DNA of 64,000 bases, from positions 62,001 through 126,000 of the forward strand of contig CAJUME010000005.1 in the NCBI GenBank assembly GCA_910587015.1, read 5' to 3'. Origin of the DNA: an uncultured Christensenella sp. GTDB lineage: Bacteria; Bacillota; Clostridia; Christensenellales; Borkfalkiaceae. Shown here piece by piece: positions 18,355 through 25,844 of the stretch (its first letter is position 1; each line of letters begins with the position of its first letter). Made by a program: the position numbers and the translations under genes. The notes under the pieces were generated by a model that saw only the letters and a list, made by a program, of their open reading frames with translations, searched no databases and had not been told where the DNA came from.

Positions 18355-19350
18355 TTATATGCAATAGAAAAATTCGTCGCTGACGGCGGTTGCCGCCGCA
18401 TCGTTTACGTCCGCAAGCTCGCTTAAAAAAGCCTTTACGCGCTGTTTGCCTTGCGCCGCGGGCTCGAAGCGGATTGCACAGTTGCCTATTACCGTTTTTG
18501 TAAGGTTTGCCGCGGTAAATGCGGGCTTTGTGTTTTCGGGGTCGGCGTAATGGGACTTGACTGCGTTTAAAATTGCCTCCGCCGTTACGCCCTCGTCCAA
18601 AAGCCAGTCCGCGCCGTCGGACATTGCCTCCATAAATTTTGAAATGAACGCGGGATTTTTTTCTATAAGTGAATTTTTAGCCACAAGCACTGCCTGAGGA
18701 TAGCCGTTTTCGCCGTAAAGCGACTGCAAGCTGCCCGCAAGCTTTAAATTGAGGTTGGGATTGTTGAGCCGTGTGCTTGCGGCGGGCTCGGGAATGACAA
18801 AATAATCGTACTGCGCCTCTGTGCCCGTAACCTGAGTTGCCGCCACGCCTTCAAGCGTGACGCTGTTTAAAATACCGTGCTTTTTAAGCACAAGCCTTGT
18901 CGCCGCGCCCGGAAAAGCCGCAAGATTGACAACGCCTATCCGAGCCCCGTCGAGCGTTTCGGCAGCGTTGTCGGCGGTAACGGTCGGCTTATCCGCGCCC
19001 GCAACGATATACAGATTGCCATGAGTTACGGCGCCGAGCATTTTATAGCTTTGCCCGTTGCCTACAAGCTTGCTTGCAGTGTTGACGGGAAGTATGCACA
19101 TATCTGCATTCTTGCTTTCATCGTTATAGGTAACGCAAGAGGAAATTTCCTCGGGCGAAACTATTTTGTAGCTTACCTTTTCAACGAAATCCGTTTCCTC
19201 CGACATAAGCCCTGCAAGCGCAAGCGCGGGCGCGCCGTCGGGGGCGTAAACGGTTATGCTTGCATTCTTTTTGTTGCCGCACGCCGATAAGCCGAGCGCG
19301 GAAATGCAAAACGCCGCCGCGCACATTAATGCAATTATTATTTTTTTCAT
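18355..19350 (-). CDS. ABC importer substrate-binding lipoprotein (NMT1/SsuA-like)
   Basis: I start at the ATG at 19350-19348 (MKKIIIALMCAAAFCISAL), preceded by AGGAG at 7 nt. The signal peptide ends in the lipobox LSAC, so the mature protein is lipid-anchored outside the membrane. The mature part resembles the type II binding proteins of the nitrate/sulfonate/taurine/thiamine-precursor group: ITVYAPDGAPALALAGLM at the start, MCILPVNTASKLV, and a C-terminal helical region. Length is 331 residues. It lies 13 nt after a TM1266-family gene and behind a structured leader (19613-19716), which suggests ligand-controlled expression. The ligand is not identified. Confidence 0.85.
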   Translation of the reverse strand: MKKIIIALMCAAAFCISALGLSACGNKKNASITVYAPDGAPALALAGLMSEETDFVEKVSYKIVSPEEISSCVTYNDESKNADMCILPVNTASKLVGNGQSYKMLGAVTHGNLYIVAGADKPTVTADNAAETLDGARIGVVNLAAFPGAATRLVLKKHGILNSVTLEGVAATQVTGTEAQYDYFVIPEPAASTRLNNPNLNLKLAGSLQSLYGENGYPQAVLVAKNSLIEKNPAFISKFMEAMSDGADWLLDEGVTAEAILNAVKSHYADPENTKPAFTAANLTKTVIGNCAIRFEPAAQGKQRVKAFLSELADVNDAAATAVSDEFFYCI

Positions 19351-19363
19351 ACAGTTACTCCTT

Positions 19364-19612
19364 TTAAAGCTTGGACATAAGGGTTTTTGCCGTAACGCCG
19401 TCAAGCATTCCTATTTTGCCCGTAAGCTTATTTATAAGCTCGGTCGGGGCATCGAGCACGATACTTATAACCGAAACGCCCTTTTGCTTGTACGGCAAGC
19501 CCATTCTGCCTATTATGTAGTCGCCGAATTCGGATAAAAGCGCGTTTATGCCCGCGCTTTGCTCTCTTTTTTCAACGATAACGCTTATTACCGCAAGTCT
19601 GTTTTCCGACAT
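19364..19612 (-). CDS. TM1266-family putative regulator (iron-only hydrogenase system type)
   Basis: This is an 82-residue ferredoxin-like/ACT-like small protein. The opening RLAVISVIVEKREQSAGINALLSEFGDYIIGRMGLPY and the later VSVISIVLDAPTELINKLTGKIGMLDGVTAKTL follow the TM1266 family, annotated as putative regulators of Fe-only hydrogenase systems because of gene neighbourhood; the biochemical role is unproven. It is the first gene of an operon with an ABC importer rather than hydrogenase genes. The ATG sits directly after a T7 run and the Shine-Dalgarno (GGGGGAA) is part of a hairpin, so expression is probably regulated by the leader. Confidence 0.8.
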   Translation of the reverse strand: MSENRLAVISVIVEKREQSAGINALLSEFGDYIIGRMGLPYKQKGVSVISIVLDAPTELINKLTGKIGMLDGVTAKTLMSKL

Positions 19613-19716
19613 AAAAAAATTCCCCCTTTAAAATCGAGGGAACGGCAAAACCGCCGCATATGCTATGCGGAAATTAAAAATTTTGCCTTTACCCTCAGAA
19701 AAATCTTCAAGCTTAG
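19613..19716 (-). ncRNA. Structured 5' leader of the TM1266-ABC operon, candidate riboswitch/attenuator
   Basis: The roughly 104-nt leader folds into nested stems. The outer stem is GAGGG/CCCTC (19692-19696 with 19636-19640). Inside is GGCAAAA/TTTTGCC (19681-19687 with 19644-19650). The apical hairpin is CCGCATA/TATGCGG (19664-19670 with 19654-19660). A competing stem pairs TTCCCTC (19642-19636) with GGGGGAA (19626-19620) and is followed by seven T, ending at the start codon. It would act as a terminator and would also bury the Shine-Dalgarno. CCCTC is shared by both folds, so they exclude each other. I do not recognise a published class. Confidence 0.65.
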
Positions 19717-19722
19717 GCTTTA

Positions 19723-19751
19723 AGTATAGCATTTGCGGAGATTTTTTTCAA
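19723..19751 (-). promoter_or_regulatory. Promoter of the TM1266-ABC operon
   Basis: Minus strand: TTGAAA at 19751-19746, a 17-nt spacer and TATACT at 19728-19723. The start should fall near 19716, just ahead of the structured leader. The -35 box lies 5 nt from the upstream ATG of a divergent lipoprotein gene. Confidence 0.8.
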
Positions 19752-19791
19752 GCATATGAATAAGCTTTTTAAAATTATGCATACTTGTTTT

Positions 19792-20178
19792 ATGAAAAAG
19801 TCGATTTTGAAGGTTATTGCAATTCTTACCACAGGCTGCGCCGTTTGCTTTGCGGGCTGCGCTAAAAATTCCGACCATAACTCCGCCGTGCCCGAAGAAA
19901 ACGGACAAAAAATTACGCGGACGGACGATATTACTCCCGATGACGGCAACGATAATATGAATAAGCCGCCGCGCAAATGCCCCGACGGCAACTGCGGACG
20001 CGGACACCACACGGGTCACGGCAGAGCCCGCCGTATACCCCTCGGCGAGAATTTCACTTTTATTATTGAAATTGACCCGAATTGCAGACACGGCAAATGC
20101 CGCCCGCAGGATAAGCCCGACAACGGCGAAACGGAGCCCGCACCCGACGATAGTGAAAACGGCGCCGAAAGCAACTGA
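19792..20178 (+). CDS. Small secreted lipoprotein rich in charged residues
   Basis: From the ATG at 19792 the product has 128 residues; an in-frame ATG at 19756 would add 12. I prefer 19792 because MKKSILKVIAILTTGCAVC begins a normal signal peptide ending in the lipobox FAGC. Neither start has a clear Shine-Dalgarno. The mature part is hydrophilic and low in complexity, with two Cys-containing basic clusters (CPDGNCGRGHHTGHGRARR and DPNCRHGKCRPQ) and an acidic tail. The His/Cys content might bind metal, but there is no recognised domain. It is divergent from the TM1266-ABC operon and ends before a strong terminator. Confidence 0.6.
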   Translation: MKKSILKVIAILTTGCAVCFAGCAKNSDHNSAVPEENGQKITRTDDITPDDGNDNMNKPPRKCPDGNCGRGHHTGHGRARRIPLGENFTFIIEIDPNCRHGKCRPQDKPDNGETEPAPDDSENGAESN

Positions 20179-20211
20179 AAATTATAAAGCCGTACTTTCA
20201 GACAATAATAA

Positions 20212-20243
20212 AAAGCTCCCGAACAAAATGTTCGGGAGCTTTC
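20212..20243. terminator. Bidirectional terminator between convergent lipoprotein genes
   Basis: Fourteen-nt perfect arms (AAAGCTCCCGAACA at 20212-20225 and its complement at 20229-20242/3) surround a 3-nt loop. It lies 34 nt after the plus-strand lipoprotein stop and 34 nt after the minus-strand lipoprotein stop. In the minus direction it runs into TTTTTATTATT. Confidence 0.88.
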
Positions 20244-20276
20244 GGCTTATACATAGAAAAATAAATTGAAGCTTGG

Positions 20277-20744
20277 TTACGGCTCGTCAAAATACAGCTT
20301 TAAGTCGATATCTTTGCAATTATATCCAACTATCTTAAATCGGTTCAGTCCGACTTTTAAAGATAAGCTTTTCATCACCGATTGCTTATCGGAATTAGCT
20401 TGAGAACATTCCGCTAAAACGGTTATGCTATTATCGCAATCAATATGTACAACTTTTACATGACCGCTTGAAATACTTAAATCAAGCCGTACTTCCATAT
20501 CGGCATTTTCTTCAATGGCTTTATTCCAAAGCGTTTGTCGGCCGTTGAATTTCGAAGCAGTAAAAGAATATCCGCCATTAATCGGATTAAATACCGAATT
20601 TTCTTTTGCGTAACGGTCTTCAAGCTGCACTATTTTTTCAGTATCATTGTATTCACGTTTTGCAAATTCATTACCGCACCCGACCAAACTTAGAGCAATA
20701 CACAAAATCAGACAAATCGAAGCGCTTGCAATAATTTTTTTCAT
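20277..20744 (-). CDS. Uncharacterised lipoprotein
   Basis: The 155-residue product has a clear lipoprotein signal (MKKIIASASICLILCIALS, then LVGCG), so it should be anchored to the outer face of the membrane. The mature part contains alternating beta-type segments (MEVRLDLSISSGHVKVVHID; LSLKVGLNRFKIVGYNCKDIDLKLYF) suggesting a small beta-sandwich, with no family I can name. GGAGGT precedes the ATG by about 9 nt. It has its own promoter (20786-20813) and terminator (20212-20243), so it is monocistronic. Composition is more AT-rich than the core genes. Confidence 0.75.
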   Translation of the reverse strand: MKKIIASASICLILCIALSLVGCGNEFAKREYNDTEKIVQLEDRYAKENSVFNPINGGYSFTASKFNGRQTLWNKAIEENADMEVRLDLSISSGHVKVVHIDCDNSITVLAECSQANSDKQSVMKSLSLKVGLNRFKIVGYNCKDIDLKLYFDEP

Positions 20745-20785
20745 CGAAAACGGACCTCCACTAAATTTCTGTTTATCTCGGAATA

Positions 20786-20813
20786 ATTATATCATAAAAA
20801 CAAAAAAACTCAA
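20786..20813 (-). promoter_or_regulatory. Promoter of the lipoprotein gene at 20277-20744
   Basis: Minus strand: TTGAGT at 20813-20808, a 16-nt T-rich spacer and TATAAT at 20791-20786, about 40 nt upstream of the ATG. Confidence 0.75.
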
Positions 20814-20897
20814 CCGATTATATTGCACGTCGGCTTTGTTTATTAACCTCAGTGCTAATTTGCGCCTTTCTTTTTTATTTAAAATAGATAAAAGCTA

Positions 20898-20926
20898 TTG
20901 ATTTTTTTATATTGCGGCTATATAAT
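20898..20926 (+). promoter_or_regulatory. Promoter placed for a leaderless start of the downstream membrane protein gene
   Basis: TTGATT at 20898-20903, a 17-nt spacer and TATAAT at 20921-20926. The A of the only sensible ATG (20933) is 7 nt after the -10 box, where transcription would begin. Confidence 0.75.
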
Positions 20927-20932
20927 ACGGAT

Positions 20933-21415
20933 ATGAAAAAATTTAATTTTAAATTTTCAAGGACTATTTTAGTCTTTATATATATAGGAATTGCGCTTGC
21001 GGTTATCGCGTTCGGCGTAAACACTTATTTTGTTTTTGCACAGGGCGTTGGCGGGGAAAACAAGGTATACCCCATTGTGCGGTATGTTTTGATGTATTTT
21101 GTATCAATTCTGCTGTTTGTTGTGCTTGTAAGCTTGAAAATAGCGTCCTACTATTCCGTTGACGAAAAATACCTTAAAACGAGCTTCGGAATAATAAGAA
21201 GCAAATACGATATTGCAAAGATTGAAGCGGTTTTGATTGACAGAACCAACAACAAGCTTAGCGTGTACTTCGAGGACAAGAGCTTTATCGTGATAGCCGT
21301 CAACGATGAATGGTACGAGGAATTTACCGATGCATTGCTTAAAGCCAGACCGGAAATAGAGTTTTCGATTAAGTCAAAGGAAAACGGTGCTGACGACGAC
21401 AAAAAATCAACTTAA
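20933..21415 (+). CDS. Membrane protein with bacterial PH-like domain
   Basis: The 160-residue protein starts at ATG 20933. Two membrane helices lie near residues 10-35 (ILVFIYIGIALAVIAFGVN) and 50-75 (VRYVLMYFVSILLFVVLVSL). A C-terminal domain follows, with YYSVDEKYLKTSFGIIRSKYDIAKIEAVLIDRTN and LSVYFEDKSFIVIAVNDEWYEEFTDALL, the pattern of the bacterial PH domains in YdbS/YdbT-like proteins. The tail is charged. The function is unknown. No Shine-Dalgarno is possible because the promoter -10 box sits 7 nt upstream, so the mRNA is probably leaderless. It is monocistronic, ending at the terminator 21425-21460. Confidence 0.75.
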   Translation: MKKFNFKFSRTILVFIYIGIALAVIAFGVNTYFVFAQGVGGENKVYPIVRYVLMYFVSILLFVVLVSLKIASYYSVDEKYLKTSFGIIRSKYDIAKIEAVLIDRTNNKLSVYFEDKSFIVIAVNDEWYEEFTDALLKARPEIEFSIKSKENGADDDKKST

Positions 21416-21424
21416 AAAGTTAAA

Positions 21425-21460
21425 GGAGCCGAGGCTTTTTAGCCTCGGCTCCGTTTTTTT
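21425..21460. terminator. Terminator between convergent membrane-protein gene and plsY
   Basis: Perfect 11-bp arms GGAGCCGAGGC (21425-21435) and GCCTCGGCTCC (21442-21452) enclose a 6-nt loop and are followed by G and seven T on the plus strand. On the minus strand it also lies just past the plsY stop. Confidence 0.93.
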
Positions 21461-21466
21461 ATTAAG

Positions 21467-22225
21467 CTAAGTCCGCTTGGTTTTGTTTTTTCTTTTGATT
21501 ACCGAGGTGTGATGCTCTTCACCCGCGACAAGCTTATAAATATTTGTGTTATGCCTTAGCCACGTCAGAAGATTTATGGCTAAAAACATCATAAATATCG
21601 AAATCACCACGGGATTAAGCGCGGCAAGCTCTGCCTTGTATCTTACGGCGAATATGCACGCCTGCCATATCGTCAGCCCCGAAACGCCTATCAGCGAGCC
21701 CATGCTGCCCCACTCGGTAAGCGCGATATAGCCGAGCACCGCGCAAAAGAATGCGGCGACTATAAAGAAGTACCACCACTGCTCGCACGGAAGCGCAAAA
21801 AGGAAAAGTCCCATTGTTGAGGCAATGCCCTTGCCGCCCTTGAATTTGAAAATTACGGGAAAAACATGCCCGACGATAACAAACGTTCCGAAAAAATATC
21901 TTGCAAAGTCGGCGATGATAATTTCCGTTCCCTCAAAGACATAGTCCCTGAAAATAAGCCACGCAACAAGCGCGGGAAGTCCGCCTTTAATTGCGTCGCA
22001 GAAAAAGTTGATTGCGCCGATTTTAAGCCCGAAGGTGCGCGTCATGTTCATGCTGCCGGGGTTGCCGCTGCCTATGTCGCGGATATCCGATTTTTTAAAG
22101 TGGGAAATAAGCACGGCAAAATTGAAGCAGCCTATAAAATAGCATACAACCGCCGCAAGCAAAAACCAGTACCAGCAGTCGGCAAAGGCAAGAGTTTTTT
22201 GTGGCAGAAGCAATAGCGAGGTCAT
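21467..22225 (-). CDS. plsY: Glycerol-3-phosphate acyltransferase PlsY
   Basis: PlsY uses acyl-phosphate to acylate glycerol-3-phosphate, the first step of phospholipid synthesis. I start at the ATG at 22225-22223 (MTSLLLLPQKTLAFADCWYW), which overlaps the der stop as ATGA; the longer open frame upstream is inside der. The three active-site motifs are present: DIGSGNPGSMNMTRTFG, GHVFPVIFKFKGGKGIASTMG and a later Asn/Glu loop. The 252-residue protein is somewhat longer than the usual 190-220, with a basic cytoplasmic tail (HHTSVIKRKNKTKRT). Multiple hydrophobic helices fit the integral-membrane fold. The der-plsY pairing is common in Firmicutes. Confidence 0.95.
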   Translation of the reverse strand: MTSLLLLPQKTLAFADCWYWFLLAAVVCYFIGCFNFAVLISHFKKSDIRDIGSGNPGSMNMTRTFGLKIGAINFFCDAIKGGLPALVAWLIFRDYVFEGTEIIIADFARYFFGTFVIVGHVFPVIFKFKGGKGIASTMGLFLFALPCEQWWYFFIVAAFFCAVLGYIALTEWGSMGSLIGVSGLTIWQACIFAVRYKAELAALNPVVISIFMMFLAINLLTWLRHNTNIYKLVAGEEHHTSVIKRKNKTKRT

Positions 22226-23532
22226 TTTTCCGCGTTCTCCCTTATAAGCAATCTTATGGGCGTGCCCGTAAAGTCGAAGTTTTTTCTGATTACGTTCTCT
22301 AAAAACCGCTCGTATGAAAAGTGCATTAAATCGCACGAATTTACCTTTAAAACAAAAGTCGGAGGAGCCACCGCAACCTGCGAGGAATAGTAAATTTTAA
22401 GCCTTCTGCCGTTGTACGAGGGCGGCTCGCTTGCGCGGACGGTATCGGAAATAAGGTCGTTGAGGGTGCCCGTGGGAATTTTGAAATTTGCGTGGGCAAG
22501 CACCTCGTCAATAAGCGCGAACAGCTTTTCGGCGCGCTGTCCCGTCTTTGCGGAGATATACACGGATTTGAAGTAGTCCATAAACTTCAAATCCTCTTTA
22601 AGCTTTTGCTCGAATTTGTTAATGGTGTTGGTGTCCTTTTCAACCAAATCCCATTTATTCATAACTATTACAGAGGGCTTGCCCTGCTCGTGGACGTAGC
22701 CTATGATTTTGGTATCCTGTTCGGTAAGCCCCTCGGTTGCATCCACCACAAGAAGGCAGACGTCCGCACGGCGCACCGCATCGAACGCGCGAAGGACGGA
22801 ATAGTATTCGATATCCTCCTCCACCTTGCTTTTTTTGCGTATGCCAGCCGTATCTATAATGGTGTAGTCCTTGCCATTATAGGTCAGCTTTGTATCAATT
22901 GCATCGCGCGTGGTACCGGCAATATCAGTTACAATAGAGCGCTCGAAGCCGAGCAGTCTGTTTACAAGACTGCTCTTGCCCGCGTTGGGCTTGCCGACAA
23001 CCGCAATTTTTGTGCTTGCGTCCTCGGCGGTTTCGCCTTTTTCAAACCAGCTTACCGCCTCGTCCAAAACATCGCCCACGCCCGTGCCGTGCTCTGCGGA
23101 AACGGGAAAGGGCTCGCCCAGACCGAGCGAGTAAAATTCGAAAATTTTATCCTCGGAATAATCGTCAACCTTATTTACCACAAGGATAACGGGCTTTTTA
23201 CTGCGGCGGAGCATATCTGCAACGTCATAGTCGGAGGAGGTAAGCCCCTCTTTGCCATCCACAAAAAGCAGAATGACGTGCGCGGTGTCTATGGCGACCT
23301 CTGCCTGCTTTTTGATTTCGCGCCACATAGTGTCCTCCGACCGCATTTCTATGCCGCCGGTGTCCACGATTGTGAACGCCTTGCCGCGCCATTCGCCGTC
23401 CGCATACAGTCTGTCGCGGGTGACGCCGGGCTTGTCCTTGGTTATTGAAATTTTTTTGCCGACCACCTTGTTGAAGAACGTGCTTTTGCCTACGTTCGGT
23501 CTGCCGACTATCGCTATTAACGGATATGCCAT
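22222..23532 (-). CDS. der: Ribosome-assembly GTPase Der (EngA)
   Basis: Der is a tandem GTPase needed for maturation of the 50S subunit. The 436-residue protein has the expected two G domains, with G1 motifs GRPNVGKS (residues 8-15) and GKPNAGKS (about 183-190), G3 motifs DTGGI and DTAGI, and NKxD motifs VVNKVDD and VMNKWDL, followed by the C-terminal KH-like domain. The first gene of the der-plsY pair. A noncoding stretch of about 250 nt with inverted repeats lies upstream. Confidence 0.97.
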   Translation of the reverse strand: MAYPLIAIVGRPNVGKSTFFNKVVGKKISITKDKPGVTRDRLYADGEWRGKAFTIVDTGGIEMRSEDTMWREIKKQAEVAIDTAHVILLFVDGKEGLTSSDYDVADMLRRSKKPVILVVNKVDDYSEDKIFEFYSLGLGEPFPVSAEHGTGVGDVLDEAVSWFEKGETAEDASTKIAVVGKPNAGKSSLVNRLLGFERSIVTDIAGTTRDAIDTKLTYNGKDYTIIDTAGIRKKSKVEEDIEYYSVLRAFDAVRRADVCLLVVDATEGLTEQDTKIIGYVHEQGKPSVIVMNKWDLVEKDTNTINKFEQKLKEDLKFMDYFKSVYISAKTGQRAEKLFALIDEVLAHANFKIPTGTLNDLISDTVRASEPPSYNGRRLKIYYSSQVAVAPPTFVLKVNSCDLMHFSYERFLENVIRKNFDFTGTPIRLLIRENAEK

Positions 23533-23783
23533 ATTAACCTCTCACAAAAATCTCGGCAAGCCGCGCCTGCGATTTTTAGTGATTTTAAGGGCTGCTCGCC
23601 CTCTTTGCGCAATATTAAAGCGCCCTCATATTGTATAATTGCGCAAATTCACCCCGCCGAGGTTGCTGAGCGCAACAAATTGTGTCTGCTTGCAAAAAAT
23701 GTGATTTTTGCGCGCAATGTCTATTATTTTAAATCATTATAATTTATCGGGAAAAATTTGTAAAGAAAAACCGTACAGAAAAA
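23533..23783. other. Noncoding region upstream of der with an inverted repeat
   Basis: No convincing gene is seen. The notable element is the inverted repeat TTGCGCAAT (23605-23613) and ATTGCGCAA (23638-23646), 24 nt apart. The minus-strand sequence between them includes TATACAAT, which could be a -10 box, so the repeat may flank the der promoter or fold in its leader. If transcription starts there, the leader is about 100 nt. The sequence is otherwise GC-mixed and shows no known riboswitch that I can identify. Confidence 0.4.
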
Positions 23784-23809
23784 TTCCCCCGACAAAAAGT
23801 CGGGGGGAA
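23784..23809 (-). terminator. Intrinsic terminator of the small membrane protein gene
   Basis: Arms TTCCCCCGAC (23784-23793) and GTCGGGGGGAA (23799-23809) with a 5-nt loop. On the minus strand it follows the stop at 23829 by 20 nt and is followed by five T. Confidence 0.9.
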
Positions 23810-23828
23810 ATAATTTTTATTATTATTT

Positions 23829-24158
23829 TCAGAAGGCGAGATTTATTCCAACAAGTCCGAGGACAATGAATATCACCGCAACCCAGAAGAACGCCTGCCA
23901 TACCGTTGCCTTGCCGCGGGAATATCTGTACGCGGGGATAAGCGCGGCTATTATAAGCGCGATTTGGGAAATGGTATTGCAGATACCTACAACTCTGCCG
24001 AGCAAATTCCATTCAACGCCGCATTTGCCCAAAAGCGCAAGGATAAACGAAACTACTGCCGCGATTGCTGCGATTACAAGCCCCCAGAACGCGCAGAATT
24101 TTACAATGTCGTAATTAGACGATGTTGTTGTGGTTGTCGTCTTTTTCTTATTTGCCAT
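23829..24158 (-). CDS. Small membrane protein, three predicted helices
   Basis: The 109-residue protein has a short polar N-terminus with a run of Thr (KKKTTTTTTSSNYD), then three hydrophobic segments: CAFWGLVIAAIAAVVSFILALL, ICNTISQIALIIAALIPAY and VWQAFFWVAVIFIVLGLVGI. AAGGAG precedes the ATG at about 10 nt. It has its own promoter (24194-24222) and terminator (23784-23809) and so is monocistronic and probably well expressed. I do not recognise the family; similar small Thr/Lys-headed membrane proteins occur in clostridial genomes without known function. Confidence 0.75.
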   Translation of the reverse strand: MANKKKTTTTTTSSNYDIVKFCAFWGLVIAAIAAVVSFILALLGKCGVEWNLLGRVVGICNTISQIALIIAALIPAYRYSRGKATVWQAFFWVAVIFIVLGLVGINLAF

Positions 24159-24193
24159 AAAAATTCAACTCCTTAAAATATACTTGCCATTAA

Positions 24194-24222
24194 ATTATAT
24201 CAACCGCCGCGCCGATTTGCAA
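24194..24222 (-). promoter_or_regulatory. Promoter of the small membrane protein gene
   Basis: Minus strand: TTGCAA at 24222-24217, a 17-nt spacer and TATAAT at 24199-24194, 36 nt before the ATG at 24158. Confidence 0.85.
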
Positions 24223-24239
24223 GCGTTGATAAGCAAATT

Positions 24240-25154
24240 TTAAATTTCTTTAAGCTTGCTTAAAACGCTCTTAAAATAGTCGGGCAGGGGCGCCTCGAAG
24301 CACATTTCCTCACCCGTTGCGGGGTGGGCAAATTGCAGACGCCATGCGTGCAAAAGCTGTCCGTTAAGACTGAACCGCTGTTTTTTTATGCCGTAAACAG
24401 GGTCACCGACCACGGGATAGCCGAGGTGCTTTGCATGGACGCGTATCTGGTGCGTTCTGCCCGTGTGCAAATCGAAGCGGCAAAGCGTAAAATTTTCCTT
24501 ATAGCGCTTTAAAACCGTGTAGTCGGTTATTGCAAGCTTGCCCTTTTCGGGCGAAACGACTGCCATTTTTATGCGGTCGGTCGGGTCGCGCCCGATGTAG
24601 GTTGTAACCGTTCCGCCGTCCTTTTTAACAACGCCCTCCAAAAGCGCAAGATAGGTGCGGCGGCAGGTCTTTTCCTCTATCTGCTTTGATAGGCTTAAAT
24701 GCGCCTTGTCGTTTTTTGCAACGACAAGCAGTCCCGAGGTATCCTTGTCTATTCTGTGCACTATTCCGGGGCGCAGAACGCCGTTTATTCCGCTAAGGCT
24801 GTCAAGCTTGTACAGCAACGCGTTTACAAGCGTGCCTTCGGTATTGCCGTTGCCAGCGTGAACGGTCATACCCTGCGGCTTGTTGATTACGGCGACATCG
24901 CCGTCCTCGTAAACAATATCCAGAGGGATATTTTCGGGCTTGGCGGAGTACTCCTCGGCATCGGGCAAGGTTGCCTTTACAACGTCGCCCGAGGAAACGG
25001 CTTGCGAGGGCTTTGCCGCCTTGCCGTTTATTGAAACGTACCCGCCCGCAAACAGCTTTTTTACTGCCGAGCGCGTGTAACCGTTTAAATTTTCGCTTAA
25101 AAAAACATCGGCGCGGGCATAGCTTTCCCGCGCGGTAAACAGTTCTTCCTTCAT
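24240..25154 (-). CDS. RluA/RluD-family 23S rRNA pseudouridine synthase
   Basis: The 304-residue protein has an N-terminal S4 RNA-binding domain (about residues 10-70, GYTRSAVKKLFAGGYVSINGK) and the RluA-type catalytic domain with the Asp in HRIDKDTSGLLVVAKN and the HTGRTHQIRVHAKHLGYPV motif. It isomerises uridines to pseudouridine, probably in the helix 69 region of 23S rRNA if it is the RluD orthologue; the exact target cannot be read from the sequence. The start overlaps the lspA stop by 4 nt, the usual lspA-rluD pair of Firmicutes. Confidence 0.93.
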   Translation of the reverse strand: MKEELFTARESYARADVFLSENLNGYTRSAVKKLFAGGYVSINGKAAKPSQAVSSGDVVKATLPDAEEYSAKPENIPLDIVYEDGDVAVINKPQGMTVHAGNGNTEGTLVNALLYKLDSLSGINGVLRPGIVHRIDKDTSGLLVVAKNDKAHLSLSKQIEEKTCRRTYLALLEGVVKKDGGTVTTYIGRDPTDRIKMAVVSPEKGKLAITDYTVLKRYKENFTLCRFDLHTGRTHQIRVHAKHLGYPVVGDPVYGIKKQRFSLNGQLLHAWRLQFAHPATGEEMCFEAPLPDYFKSVLSKLKEI

Positions 25155-25837
25155 TGGCTTTCCGTATCGTTATCGGTTTTTTCTTCGGTTGCGGCGGGGA
25201 CTTCGGACACGGCGGAGTTAACCTCTGCATTTCCCGCGGCTGGGGTTACGGCTTGCGCCGCCTTTTCCGCCTCCTCCTGCGCCCTGCGCTCCGCTTGCGC
25301 GGCCTTTGCCTTTTTTGTAAGCGGGAATACCGCCCACTCATTCAAAAACATTAAATCGACAACCGCAAGCGCAACGCCTATCACTATCCAGAAGTCGGCG
25401 AAGTTGCAGAAGGTCATTCCCCCGAACATCCACAGACCGAACCAGTCACGAACGTAGAAAAAGGCTATTCTGTCTACAAGATTACCGATTGCACCCGCAA
25501 CGACTATTGCTATCGCGGTTTTTAACACGGTGAAGCGCTCCGGCAGGCAGATAAATGCGAAAATCAGAAGCGCAAGCAATATAAAGGTAAGAGTTATTAA
25601 GATAGGCTGTCCTATCTGGGGGTTGTTGTTAAGAAAACTGAACGCACAGCCGCCGTTGCGGTGTATTCCGCCGCCCTCTATCTCGGCAAAACCGGGGATA
25701 ATTTTAAGCTGCCAGTTGTTTTTTTCTTCAAAATATTTCGTAAGTAGGTCCGCGGCAAGCAAAACAACCGATGCAACGATTAAAATTATGCTTTTTAATC
25801 CTATATGCGGTTTTAGCTTCAATTTCTTTATTAACAT
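25151..25837 (-). CDS. lspA: Lipoprotein signal peptidase with a C-terminal tail
   Basis: LspA cleaves signal peptides of lipidated prolipoproteins; this window alone encodes several substrates. Four membrane helices are seen, with the catalytic Asp pair in GNLVDR (D122) and NFADFW (D148). At 228 residues it exceeds the usual 150-170 because of an Ala/Glu-rich cytoplasmic tail from about residue 175 (KKAKAAQAERRAQEEAEKA and on), which is not part of the enzyme. The ATG has no Shine-Dalgarno and lies 8 nt after a good -10 box (25845-25850), so the mRNA is probably leaderless. It overlaps the pseudouridine synthase gene by 4 nt. Confidence 0.95.
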   Translation of the reverse strand: MLIKKLKLKPHIGLKSIILIVASVVLLAADLLTKYFEEKNNWQLKIIPGFAEIEGGGIHRNGGCAFSFLNNNPQIGQPILITLTFILLALLIFAFICLPERFTVLKTAIAIVVAGAIGNLVDRIAFFYVRDWFGLWMFGGMTFCNFADFWIVIGVALAVVDLMFLNEWAVFPLTKKAKAAQAERRAQEEAEKAAQAVTPAAGNAEVNSAVSEVPAATEEKTDNDTESQ

Positions 25838-25844
25838 ATTGTTT

